A model generated the notes under the pieces. It saw only the letters and a program-made list of their open reading frames with translations. It searched no databases and had not been told where the DNA came from. Below, in pieces: positions 30,064 through 38,432 of a stretch of DNA of 64,000 bases. Made by a program: the position numbers and the translations under genes. This DNA comes from Macondimonas sp035325645 (GTDB lineage Bacteria > Pseudomonadota > Gammaproteobacteria > UBA5335), in the NCBI GenBank assembly GCA_035325645.1, contig DAOKZK010000002.1:1-64000 (forward strand), in the 5' to 3' direction. Within the stretch, counting starts at the first letter, position 1. Each line of letters begins with the position of its first letter.

Positions 30064-31365
30064 TCACGCGACGGCTGCCGTGGTCAGGGGCGCGCCGACC
30101 AGGCAGCGCTTGTGATCCACGTGATACTGGAATTCGTCGCGGAACTGCTTGATGAAGCTGCGCACCGGCATGGCCGCGGCATCCCCCAAGGCGCAGATCG
30201 TCCGCCCCTCCATGCGGGCCGCCACCCGATCCAGCAAGTCGAGATCCTCAGGACGGCCCAAGCCGTGCTCGATGCGCCGCACCACCCGGTGCAGCCAACC
30301 GGTTCCTTCCCGGCAAGGCGTGCATTGCCCACAGGACTCGGAGAAATAAAAACGCGAAACCCGCTCCAGCACCTTGACCATGCAGGTGGTCTCGTCCATC
30401 ACAATGATGGCGCCGGAGCCCAGCATGGAGCCCGCCTTCATCACCGAGTCGTAGTCCATGTTGACGTCCATCATGACCGCGCCGTGCACGACGGGGACCG
30501 ACGAGCCGCCCGGGATCACGGCCTTGAGCTTGCGACCATCCCTCACCCCGCCAGCCAGCTCCAGCAAGGTTGCAAACGGCGTTCCCAGTGGCACTTCGAA
30601 GTTGCCGGGCCGGTTCACATGCCCCGAGACGGAGAAAATCTTGGTTCCCCCGGCCTTTTCGACGCCGAGACCTGCGAACCATTCAGGCCCACGGCGCAGG
30701 ATCACGGGGACCGAGGCGTAGGTTTCGGTGTTGTTGATCGTGGTGGGGCGACCATAGAGCCCATAGGTCGCCGGGAACGGTGGCTTGAAGCGCGGCTGGC
30801 CCTTCTTGCCTTCCAAAGATTCCAGAAGAGCGGTTTCCTCGCCGCAAATGTAAGCGCCAGCGCCCAGATGTGCGTAGAGATCGAAATCCACGCCGCTGCC
30901 GAGGATGTTGCGCCCGAGCAGCCCTTGTGCGTAGGCCTCTTTCAGTGCTTGGCGAAAGCGCGTGAACGGCTCGTCCATGAATTCGCCGCGCAAATAGTTG
31001 TATCCGACCGTCGCGCCCATCGCGTAGCCGGCGATCGCCATGCCTTCGATCACGGTATGCGGATTGAACCGCAGGATGTCGCGATCCTTGCAGGTACCGG
31101 GCTCGCTTTCGTCCGAATTGCAGACAACGTACTTCTGCCCCGTGACATTGCGCGGCATGAAACTCCACTTCATTCCGGTGGGAAACCCGGCGCCCCCGCG
31201 CCCCCGCAGCCCTGACGCCTTGATCTGCTCGATCACGGTTTCGGGCGGAATTTTCTCGGCGAGGATGCGCCGCCAGGCTTCGTATCCACCAACCTTCAGG
31301 TAATTCTCCCAGGTCCAAGGCTCGTCGAATTGCCGCGTCAGATAACAGACCGCATTGAGTTCCAT
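30064..31365 (-). CDS. nuoF: NADH-quinone oxidoreductase subunit F (FMN, NADH site)
   Basis: The 433-residue protein contains the NADH/FMN loop GLRGRGGAGFPTGMKW, CNSDESEPGTCKDR, and the N3 cluster motif ESCGQCTPCREGT with a distal Cys. It oxidises NADH and reduces FMN. It starts 4 bp after nuoE and ends 34 bp before nuoG. Confidence 0.97.
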   Translation of the reverse strand: MELNAVCYLTRQFDEPWTWENYLKVGGYEAWRRILAEKIPPETVIEQIKASGLRGRGGAGFPTGMKWSFMPRNVTGQKYVVCNSDESEPGTCKDRDILRFNPHTVIEGMAIAGYAMGATVGYNYLRGEFMDEPFTRFRQALKEAYAQGLLGRNILGSGVDFDLYAHLGAGAYICGEETALLESLEGKKGQPRFKPPFPATYGLYGRPTTINNTETYASVPVILRRGPEWFAGLGVEKAGGTKIFSVSGHVNRPGNFEVPLGTPFATLLELAGGVRDGRKLKAVIPGGSSVPVVHGAVMMDVNMDYDSVMKAGSMLGSGAIIVMDETTCMVKVLERVSRFYFSESCGQCTPCREGTGWLHRVVRRIEHGLGRPEDLDLLDRVAARMEGRTICALGDAAAMPVRSFIKQFRDEFQYHVDHKRCLVGAPLTTAAVA

Positions 31366-31369
31366 GGCC

Positions 31370-31879
31370 TTACTCCAACGTATCGATGATGCGGTCGACC
31401 CGATCGGGCGTCAGGTTTTCGTGATAAACATGATCGACCATCATCATGGGCGCGCCGCAACAGGCGGCCAGGCATTCCTCTTCGGGCTTGAGGAAGATTC
31501 GCCCATCCGGGGTGCTTTCCCCGACCTTGATACCGAGCTTGCGTTCCAGATGCGCGAGAATCTCTTCGCCGCCGCGGAGCATACAGCTGATATTCGTACA
31601 CACCGATACACTGTGGCGACCCACGGGTTTGGTCTCGAACATCGAGTAAAACGTAGCGACCTCGTAGACCGCCACGGCCGGCAAATCGAGGTAATCCGCC
31701 ACTGCGTCCATCAGCGCGGGCGTCAGATAACCCTGATTTTCGTGCTGTACGGCGTGCAGCGCGTAAAGGACGGCCGATTGCTTGCGTTCGGGCGGATACT
31801 GGGCGAGCCACTGATCGATCTCTTCACGCACATGCGCGGACAATCGCTCTGCGGGATTCTGGCTGGATTCCGTTGTCAC
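31370..31879 (-). CDS. nuoE: NADH-quinone oxidoreductase subunit E ([2Fe-2S] N1a)
   Basis: The 169-residue thioredoxin-like ferredoxin has the four ligands in VCTNISCML and ECLAACCGAP. The helical N-terminal part (QYPPERKQSAVLYALHAVQ) is also typical. GTG 31879 overlaps the nuoD stop by 4 bp (GTGA). The longer frame up to 32299 is a shadow of nuoD. Confidence 0.96.
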   Translation of the reverse strand: MTTESSQNPAERLSAHVREEIDQWLAQYPPERKQSAVLYALHAVQHENQGYLTPALMDAVADYLDLPAVAVYEVATFYSMFETKPVGRHSVSVCTNISCMLRGGEEILAHLERKLGIKVGESTPDGRIFLKPEEECLAACCGAPMMMVDHVYHENLTPDRVDRIIDTLE

Positions 31880-33129
31880 CGGTCGATCTCCCCAAAGACG
31901 ATATCCATGGTGCTGATCACGGCCACCACATCCGCCAGCATGTGCCCCTTCACCATTTCGTCCATGGCGGCGAGATGCGCAAATCCCGGCGCTCGGATCT
32001 TGAGGCGATAGGGTTTGTTGGCGCCGTCGGAGATGAGATAGCAGCCGAACTCTCCTTTCGGCGCCTCTACCGCGGCATAAGTCTCCCCTGCAGGAATACA
32101 GTAGCCTTCGGTGAACAACTTGAAGTGATGAATGAGCGACTCCATGTCCTCCTTCATCTCGGCACGCCGCGGCGGCGTGATCTTGTGATTTTCCAGCATC
32201 ACCGGGCCCGGGTTGGCGCGCAGCCACTCTATGCACTGCCGGATGATACGATTCGACTCGCGCATCTCCTGGACACGCACCAGATAGCGGTCGTAGCAAT
32301 CGCCCGTGACGCCGACGGGGATGTCGAAATCGAGCCGGTCATAGACCTCGTAGGGTTGCTTCTTGCGCAAATCCCACGCCACCCCGGACCCACGCAGCAT
32401 GGGCCCGGTGAATCCCAGCGCTATCGCGCGCTCGGCGCTCACCGCGCCGATCCCGACCGTGCGCTGTTTCCAGATGCGGTTGTTCGTCAGCAGGGTCTCG
32501 TATTCATCGACACAACCGGGAAAACGTTCTGTGAAACTTTCGAGATAATCCAGCAGCGATCCCTGCCGATCCCTGTTCAGCGCATCGAGCGATGCCCGGC
32601 CGCGCACCGGGCTGGGCTGGTATTGCGGCATGCGATCCGGCAGATCGCGCGCCACTCCGCCGGGGCGGTAGTAAGTGGCATGCATGCGCGCGCCCGAGAC
32701 GGCTTCGTAGCAATCCATCAGCGCCTCGCGCTCACGGAAGCAATACAGGAAGACGGTCATGGCACCGATGTCGAGCCCATGCGAACCCAGCCACAGCAAG
32801 TGGTTGAGGATACGTGTGATCTCATCGAACATGACGCGGATGTACTGCGCCCGCACCGGCGGGGTGATCCCGAGCAGCTTCTCGATGGCGAGCACATAGC
32901 CGTGCTCGTTGCACATCATGGACACGTAATCGAGCCGGTCCATGTAGCCGATGCTCTGATTGTAAGGCTTGGTCTCGGCAAGCTTTTCCGTAGCGCGATG
33001 CAACAGACCCACGTGTGGATCGGCGCGCTGGATCACCTCACCGTCCATTTCCAGCACGAGCCGTAACACACCGTGGGCAGCCGGGTGCTGCGGACCAAAG
33101 TTCAGCGTGTAATTCTGGATTTCAGGCAT
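31876..33129 (-). CDS. nuoD: NADH-quinone oxidoreductase subunit D
   Basis: The 417-residue 49-kDa subunit has NFGPQHPAAHGVLRLVLEMDGE with the quinone-site His, DPHVGLLHRATEKL, YLDRLDYVSMMCNE-like text (YMDRLDYVSMMCNE) and the C-terminal DIVFGEIDR. It forms the quinone pocket with NuoB. It overlaps nuoC by 8 bp and nuoE by 4 bp. NuoC and NuoD are separate here, not fused as in E. coli. Confidence 0.96.
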   Translation of the reverse strand: MPEIQNYTLNFGPQHPAAHGVLRLVLEMDGEVIQRADPHVGLLHRATEKLAETKPYNQSIGYMDRLDYVSMMCNEHGYVLAIEKLLGITPPVRAQYIRVMFDEITRILNHLLWLGSHGLDIGAMTVFLYCFREREALMDCYEAVSGARMHATYYRPGGVARDLPDRMPQYQPSPVRGRASLDALNRDRQGSLLDYLESFTERFPGCVDEYETLLTNNRIWKQRTVGIGAVSAERAIALGFTGPMLRGSGVAWDLRKKQPYEVYDRLDFDIPVGVTGDCYDRYLVRVQEMRESNRIIRQCIEWLRANPGPVMLENHKITPPRRAEMKEDMESLIHHFKLFTEGYCIPAGETYAAVEAPKGEFGCYLISDGANKPYRLKIRAPGFAHLAAMDEMVKGHMLADVVAVISTMDIVFGEIDR

Positions 33130-33823
33130 GGGTGGACTTCCCTTCTCCAGATGCAGCCTCGGCAGCTGTGGGCCGGATCACCTTGGGAACGAGGACCCGT
33201 GGCACGATCTGCACCGGCTCATAAACCACCCGCCCCTTCTCGGCGTCGTAACGGAGCTCGACATTCCCAGATATCGGAAAGTCCTTGCGGAACGGATGCC
33301 CGACAAAACCGTAGTCGGTGAGAATGCGCCGCAAATCCGGGTGACCTGCGAAATGAATGCCATAAAGGTCGAATGCCTCACGCTCGAACCAGTTGGCAGC
33401 CGGCCAGATGTCCTGCACCGAATCGACGACCGGAAATTGCGTGTCCGCGAGCCATACGCGCAGCCGCAACCGTTGATTGCGGCTGAGCGAAAGCAGGTGA
33501 TAGACGACCGCGAACCGGCGCGGAGAGTCCTGGTCGGGATCCCGGCGACCGTCATAGCGCTGCACGCCACGGCTGTAGCCGCGCGAGGTGGCTTCGCGGG
33601 TCAGCCATTCGGCATCGCCATAGGCGAGATAATCAACGCCGCACACGTCTGTAAGTTGTACGAAGGCGAACTGCGCCTCGCGCGCAAGCGACGCGGCGAC
33701 CTCACGCAGCGCTTCCGGCGCGACTTCGAGCACGACCTCATCGGTTCGCTCGTCGTACCGCACGAGGCCCTCGGGATGACGCGCCTGCAGCGCGGCGGCG
33801 AGACCAGCCATGGACTGAGACAT
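33122..33823 (-). CDS. nuoC: NADH-quinone oxidoreductase subunit C
   Basis: The 233-residue 30-kDa subunit has DIWPAANWFEREAFDLYGIHFAGHPDLRRILTDYGF, the family signature. ATG 33823 has an excellent AGGAGG seven bases upstream. The frame extends to 34084 but overlaps nuoB. An extended C-terminal tail after the signature is common in gammaproteobacteria with separate nuoC and nuoD. Confidence 0.95.
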   Translation of the reverse strand: MSQSMAGLAAALQARHPEGLVRYDERTDEVVLEVAPEALREVAASLAREAQFAFVQLTDVCGVDYLAYGDAEWLTREATSRGYSRGVQRYDGRRDPDQDSPRRFAVVYHLLSLSRNQRLRLRVWLADTQFPVVDSVQDIWPAANWFEREAFDLYGIHFAGHPDLRRILTDYGFVGHPFRKDFPISGNVELRYDAEKGRVVYEPVQIVPRVLVPKVIRPTAAEAASGEGKSTHA

Positions 33824-33831
33824 CCGACCTC

Positions 33832-34308
33832 CTAACGCGCGATGGTGCTGGTGCGGCGGATCTTGTTTTGCAACTGGATGATGCCGTAGAGCAGTGCCTC
33901 GGCGGTCGGCGGACAGCCGGGCACGTAGATGTCGACGGGCACCACGCGGTCGCAGCCCCGCACCACCGAGTAGGAGTAGTGGTAATACCCCCCGCCGTTG
34001 GCGCAGGAACCCATGGAGATGACCCAGCGGGGCTCGGCCATTTGGTCGTAAACCTTGCGCAGTGCCGGCGCCATCTTGTTGCACAACGTGCCGGCAACGA
34101 TCATGACGTCGGACTGGCGCGGACTGGGACGGAACATGATGCCGAATCGATCAAGGTCGTAGCGCGCAGCACCCACATGCATCATCTCGACGGCGCAGCA
34201 GGCCAGACCGAAAGTCATGGGCCAAAGCGAACCCGTGCGCGCCCAGTTGATCAGCTTGTCGGCTGTCGTGGTGACGAAACCCTTTTCGAGAACGCCCTCT
34301 ATTCCCAT
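33832..34308 (-). CDS. nuoB: NADH-quinone oxidoreductase subunit B ([4Fe-4S] N2)
   Basis: The 158-residue PSST subunit has the tandem-Cys FGLACCAVEMM, then AGTLCNKMAP and YVPGCPPTAEAL, which ligate N2. N2 delivers electrons to quinone at the interface with NuoD. ATG 34308 overlaps the nuoA 3' end by 10 bp. Confidence 0.96.
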   Translation of the reverse strand: MGIEGVLEKGFVTTTADKLINWARTGSLWPMTFGLACCAVEMMHVGAARYDLDRFGIMFRPSPRQSDVMIVAGTLCNKMAPALRKVYDQMAEPRWVISMGSCANGGGYYHYSYSVVRGCDRVVPVDIYVPGCPPTAEALLYGIIQLQNKIRRTSTIAR

Positions 34309-34655
34309 TCCAGCGCCCCCTTTTTCCATTCGTAGATGAAGCCGATCACCAGGATGCCCAGGAAGATCGCCATCGCGACAAGTCCGGGAGCGCCGATCTC
34401 CCGCAAGGCAATTGCCCAGGGAAACAGAAACGCCACCTCGAGATCGAACACGATGAACAGAATCGCCACGAGGTAGTAGCGTACGTCGAACTTGACCCGC
34501 GCATCTTCGAAGGCTTCGAAACCGCACTCGTACGGGGAAAGCTTTTGCGCGTCCGGCCGACGCGGGCCCAGCACGAAGCCGGCGGCGAGCGGCACAATCC
34601 CGATCACGATGGCTAAGGCAAAAAAGATCAGAATCGGAAAATAGTTTTCCAGCAC
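34299..34655 (-). CDS. nuoA: NADH-quinone oxidoreductase subunit A
   Basis: The 118-residue protein has three TM helices with the LSPYECGFEAFEDARVKFDVRYYLVAILFIVFDLEVAFLFPWA signature. I chose GTG 34655 because AAGGAGG lies 11 bases upstream and homology begins there (LENYFPIL). A TTG at 34700 would add 15 residues but lacks a site. It is the first gene of the nuo operon, 69 bp downstream of tRNA-Leu. No clear promoter was seen in that gap. Confidence 0.94.
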   Translation of the reverse strand: MLENYFPILIFFALAIVIGIVPLAAGFVLGPRRPDAQKLSPYECGFEAFEDARVKFDVRYYLVAILFIVFDLEVAFLFPWAIALREIGAPGLVAMAIFLGILVIGFIYEWKKGALEWE

Positions 34656-34724
34656 GATAAGGCCCGCCTCCTTTCGGTACAGCGACTCTGGATCGGACAA
34701 CCGCTAGAACGGTTCTGGATTTTC

Positions 34725-34809
34725 TGGTGCCGATGGTCGGACTCGAACCGACACGACTTGCGTCACCACCCCCTCAAGATGGCGTGTCTACCAATTCCAC
34801 CACATCGGC
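34725..34809 (-). tRNA. leuU: tRNA-Leu (GAG)
   Basis: The 85-nt class II tRNA on the minus strand has a 7-bp acceptor stem (GCCGATG/CATCGGC), a D-loop with GGAATTGGTAGAC, anticodon loop TTGAGGG (anticodon GAG), a variable arm and T-loop GGTTCGAGTCC. CCA is encoded. It sits between secG and nuoA; leuU follows secG in E. coli as well. Confidence 0.96.
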
Positions 34810-34881
34810 CGATGATCTATCGCTGTCAGGCGCGGCCGCTAAGCCGGCCTGAGTGGGCGCCCATTGTATACTCACCCTGTG

Positions 34882-35265
34882 CTATTTCCCACCCTCGGAC
34901 GGCGGAAGATCGGACGGGGTTTCGGACCCATCCGCATCCGGCGTCGGGGTAGACGTAGTGGGCGGAAGGTCGGTCACTTCGGGTGCGACGGTGCGTGCAG
35001 CCGGCGTCCGATCCATTACGCTCCCCGCCTTGTCGGGACGGGCAAAGAGATAACCCAGCCCCAGACTGCTGAGAAAGAACAGCGCCGCAACGGCAGCCGT
35101 GGAGCGGCTCAGAAAATTGGCCGAACCGCGCGCACCAAACATGGTGTTCGAGGCTCCGGCCCCGAATGCCGCGCCTGCGTCAGCGCCCTTGCCATGCTGC
35201 AGCAAGGCCAGGACGATCAGAACCAGAGCCAGTAGAAGGTGGATGATCAGTAAAACCGTCTGCAT
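34882..35265 (-). CDS. secG: Preprotein translocase subunit SecG
   Basis: The 127-residue protein has two TM helices (VLLIIHLLLALVLIVLALLQ; STAAVAALFFLSSLGLGYLF) joined by the SecG loop GKGADAGAAFGAGASNTMFGARGSANFL. A disordered Pro/Thr/Glu-rich tail follows. It assists SecYEG export. It starts 5 bp after tpiA. Confidence 0.95.
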   Translation of the reverse strand: MQTVLLIIHLLLALVLIVLALLQHGKGADAGAAFGAGASNTMFGARGSANFLSRSTAAVAALFFLSSLGLGYLFARPDKAGSVMDRTPAARTVAPEVTDLPPTTSTPTPDADGSETPSDLPPSEGGK

Positions 35266-35270
35266 CTCGT

Positions 35271-36053
35271 TTAGCTTCCCGAGCGAACGATCGCGCCGGC
35301 CGACCGACAGATCGCGAGAAAATCCGCGGCCTTCAGCGAAGCGCCACCAACCAGTCCGCCGTCGACATCCGGCATGGCGAAAAGGGCCGCGGCATTATCC
35401 GGCTTGACACTCCCGCCGTAAAGAATGCGTCGCGTATCGGCAATGGCGCGATCGGTCTGCGCGGCAATCCAGCCGCGAACGAAGGCGTGAACCGCCTGCG
35501 CCTGTTCGGGGGTGGCATTGCGACCGGTTCCGATCGCCCAGACGGGCTCATAAGCGACGATGCAATGCTCGAATGCCTGTCCACCGGCCACGTTGGCAAC
35601 GGCCTGCAACTGCGCCCCGATCACGGCTTCCGTGCGCAGTCCTTCCCGCTCAGCCAAGGTCTCCCCCACGCACAGGATGGGCGTCAGCCCTGCCTCCAAG
35701 GCAGCCTGGAGCTTGGCGCCGACGCTATCGTTGCTCTCGCCCAGCAATTGACGCCGCTCCGAATGGCCCGCCAAGACATGAGACACGCCCATGTCCATGA
35801 GCATCGCGCCGCTGATCTCGCCGGTACGCGCGCCATCTTCAGCTTGGGCGCAGAGGTCCTGAGCGCCCAGCAGGAGGGGCGTTCCCTCCCCCACCACCTG
35901 GCGGACAGCCTCGAGATGAACGAAAGACGGACAGATCAGGATGTCGCACGGTTGCTCCGGCACGAGGCCCGCTGCGATATCACCAGCCAGGGCACGAGCA
36001 CTTGCCCTGCGGCCAAACATCTTCCAGTTCCCGGCAACCATCTTGCGACGCAT
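35271..36053 (-). CDS. tpiA: Triosephosphate isomerase
   Basis: The 260-residue TIM barrel has MRRKMVAGNWKMFG (Asn/Lys of the active site), VLAGHSERR with catalytic His, and IVAYEPVWAIGTG with catalytic Glu, then GGSVKPDNA. It interconverts DHAP and G3P. It lies between glmM and secG; E. coli lacks tpiA at this place, though many other gammaproteobacteria have it (recollection). Confidence 0.97.
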   Translation of the reverse strand: MRRKMVAGNWKMFGRRASARALAGDIAAGLVPEQPCDILICPSFVHLEAVRQVVGEGTPLLLGAQDLCAQAEDGARTGEISGAMLMDMGVSHVLAGHSERRQLLGESNDSVGAKLQAALEAGLTPILCVGETLAEREGLRTEAVIGAQLQAVANVAGGQAFEHCIVAYEPVWAIGTGRNATPEQAQAVHAFVRGWIAAQTDRAIADTRRILYGGSVKPDNAAALFAMPDVDGGLVGGASLKAADFLAICRSAGAIVRSGS

Positions 36054-36082
36054 GACTCACTCCCCAAAGGTCGACGATCCAT

Positions 36083-37456
36083 TCACTCTCGAAACGGTGG
36101 CATCGCGCGCGGCGCAAGACCCGCACATTCCTCAGCGATGGCGGCAAGCCGACTCGCGTGCAGGCGCACCAGATCGGCATCGGCGCCTTCGACCATGACG
36201 CGCAGCAAGGGCTCCGTGCCTGATGGTCGCAACACAATGCGTCCTTCCACACCCAGCGCCTTGCGAGCCTCGCCCAATGCCTGCTGAAGGCGAGGATGAC
36301 CCTCGACCGCCTGGGCCGCGGGTATGGCAACGTTGATCAGCTCCTGCGGATAACGCGGCATGCCGGCAACCAGATCCACGAGGCGCCGCCCCGTCGCCGC
36401 CATCACGCCCAGAACCTGGAGGGCGGCCACGATACCGTCGCCGGTCATCGTCCGATCAAGGCAGATAATGTGCCCGGAGGGTTCGCCGCCGAGCACGCCG
36501 CGCTCCCGCCGGAGCAGATCCATGACATGCCGATCGCCGACGGCGGCGCGCTGGAATCCCACGCCGTGGGCGGCAAGCGCCCGCTCCAGCCCCAGATTGC
36601 TCATCAGTGTGCCGACGACCGGCCCTTGCAGTCGACCCGCCCGCTGGAACTCCAGCGCCAGCACATAAAGGATCTGGTCCCCATCGACGACCGCGCCGTG
36701 GCTGTCGACCAGCAACAAGCGATCGCCATCCCCGTCGAGCGCCAGGCCGACGTCCGCACCGCTCACGACCACCAGGCGCTGCAGCGATGCCGGATCCATG
36801 CTACCGCAACCATCATTGATATTGAGGCCGTCGGGTGCCACACCGGTCGCGACGACGGTGGCGCCCAACTCGGTCAGGACGTCGGGCGCGATGTTGTAGG
36901 TCGCACCATTGGCACAGTCGACGGCAATCCGCATGCCTTTGAGGCTGATGCCGCCATTCAAGGTGGACTTGCAGAATTCGATGTACCGGCCACCGGCATC
37001 GGTGATTCGGGAGACCTTTCCCAGGCGGGCGGAGTCGACCATGGCCAAGGGGCCGTCGAGCGCTTCCTCGATCGCCCTCTCGACCTCGTCGGACAATTTG
37101 TCGCCGGTCGGAGAAAAAAACTTGATGCCGTTGTCATGAAAGGGATTATGGGAGGCGCTGATGACCACTCCGGCACTCGCCCTGAAGGTCTTCGTCAGAT
37201 AGGCCACGGCGGGCGTGGGCATCGGGCCCAGCAGCCGAACGCCGACACCTGCCGCGGAAAATCCGGCTTCCAGTGCCGACTCGAACATGTATCCTGAAAT
37301 GCGGGTGTCCTTTCCGATCAGCACGCAGCCGCGCCCCTCGGGGTCCAGCACGCGCCCCGCCGCCATGCCCAGTCGCAGGATGAACTCGGGCGTCATCGGC
37401 GACTCGCCGACCCGTCCCCGGATGCCGTCCGTCCCAAAGTAACGACGTCGACCCAT
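36083..37456 (-). CDS. glmM: Phosphoglucosamine mutase
   Basis: The 457-residue protein has RYFGTDGIRGRVG, the phosphoserine loop VVISASHNPFHDNGIKFFS (active Ser102), the metal loop ALDGDGDRLLLVD and the sugar loop GGEPSGHII. It converts glucosamine-6-P to glucosamine-1-P for peptidoglycan and LPS. It follows folP by 19 bp, as in E. coli. Confidence 0.97.
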   Translation of the reverse strand: MGRRRYFGTDGIRGRVGESPMTPEFILRLGMAAGRVLDPEGRGCVLIGKDTRISGYMFESALEAGFSAAGVGVRLLGPMPTPAVAYLTKTFRASAGVVISASHNPFHDNGIKFFSPTGDKLSDEVERAIEEALDGPLAMVDSARLGKVSRITDAGGRYIEFCKSTLNGGISLKGMRIAVDCANGATYNIAPDVLTELGATVVATGVAPDGLNINDGCGSMDPASLQRLVVVSGADVGLALDGDGDRLLLVDSHGAVVDGDQILYVLALEFQRAGRLQGPVVGTLMSNLGLERALAAHGVGFQRAAVGDRHVMDLLRRERGVLGGEPSGHIICLDRTMTGDGIVAALQVLGVMAATGRRLVDLVAGMPRYPQELINVAIPAAQAVEGHPRLQQALGEARKALGVEGRIVLRPSGTEPLLRVMVEGADADLVRLHASRLAAIAEECAGLAPRAMPPFRE

Positions 37457-37475
37457 TTACCCCAACCTCACGCGT

Positions 37476-38315
37476 TCATGCATCTGCCCGTGCCGCGCGC
37501 TCGGACGCGAGGACGTGCCAGATGCGCAGCGCATCCACCGTCGCGCGCACATCATGCACGCGAACGACTGCCGCCCCTCGCGCCGCTGCCCACAGCGCGC
37601 CGGCCAGACTCGCGGGCAGTCGCTCGGAAACCGCGTTCCCACCGAGCATCTGCCCGAGCATCGACTTACGGGACAAGCCGACGACGACGGGGCACTGCAA
37701 CAGCCTCAAGCGGTCGAGCTGCGCCAAAAGGGCGAGATTATGCGTCAAGTCCTTGCCAAAACCGAATCCGGGGTCGATCCAGAGACGGGTGCGGTCGATC
37801 CCCACCGCCTCACACGCAGCAATGCGTTCCGCCAGAAAGACCATCACCTCGCCCACGACGTCCGGGCCGTAGCAAGGACTGGCCTGCATGGTGCGGGGCT
37901 CGCCCCGCATGTGCATCAGGCAGACCGGAACCCCGGTTGCGGCGGCCGCTTCCAGAGCGCCCGGCATGCGCAGCGCGCGTACATCGTTGATCAGGCGCGC
38001 GCCGACGGCAACCGCCGCACGCATGACCTCGGGGTTGCTGGTATCGACCGAGAGCGGAGTGTCCGTTTCGCGGGCCAGCGCTTCGATGACCGGGAGGACC
38101 CGATCCATTTCCTCCTGCACGGGCACCGACGCCGCTCCGGGGCGCGTAGACTCCCCGCCGATGTCGAGGATATCCGCGCCCTCGTCGATCAGTCGCAGCC
38201 CCTGGGCGATCGCTTGTCGTGGCTGGACGTATCGGCCTCCATCCGAGAAGGAATCGGGCGTCACATTCAAGATTCCCATGACCTGACATCGGTCATGCGG
38301 CAGCGCAAAACTCAT
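37476..38315 (-). CDS. folP: Dihydropteroate synthase
   Basis: The TIM-barrel enzyme has CQVMGILNVTPDSFSDGGRY, DIGGESTRPGA, RLINDVRALRM and IDPGFGFGKDLTHNL. It condenses pABA with dihydropterin pyrophosphate and is the sulfonamide target. I chose ATG 38315 (279 residues) with GAGGA upstream; ATG 38330 is an alternative and the frame opens at 38402. It lies downstream of the ftsH terminator, so it probably has its own promoter or depends on read-through. Confidence 0.95.
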   Translation of the reverse strand: MSFALPHDRCQVMGILNVTPDSFSDGGRYVQPRQAIAQGLRLIDEGADILDIGGESTRPGAASVPVQEEMDRVLPVIEALARETDTPLSVDTSNPEVMRAAVAVGARLINDVRALRMPGALEAAAATGVPVCLMHMRGEPRTMQASPCYGPDVVGEVMVFLAERIAACEAVGIDRTRLWIDPGFGFGKDLTHNLALLAQLDRLRLLQCPVVVGLSRKSMLGQMLGGNAVSERLPASLAGALWAAARGAAVVRVHDVRATVDALRIWHVLASERAARADA

Positions 38316-38373
38316 CCCGTCCTCAACCATCCTGCTCGGATTCCGGATGGGCTGCAGCACGCAGCCCGCAATG

Positions 38374-38408
38374 AAAAGAGCCGATGGCCACCCATCGGCC
38401 ATCGGCTC
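38374..38408 (-). terminator. Rho-independent terminator of ftsH
   Basis: GAGCCGATGGCC (38378-38389) and GGCCATCGGCTC (38397-38408) form a perfect 12-bp stem around a 7-nt loop. On the minus strand it is followed by TTTT. It lies 25 bp after the ftsH stop. Confidence 0.88.
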
Positions 38409-38432
38409 ATGCGTTGCGTCTGAATCGGGCGA

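Noticed and set aside
34699..34714. Short inverted repeat AACCG-CTAGAA-CGGTT between tRNA-Leu and nuoA
   Set aside because: The stem is only 5 bp and no T-tract follows, so it is not supported as a terminator or attenuator.
34853..34870. Palindrome TGGGCGCCCA with TATACAAT on the minus strand as a tRNA-Leu promoter
   Set aside because: No convincing -35 element, and the distance to the tRNA 5' end is long (over 50 bp).
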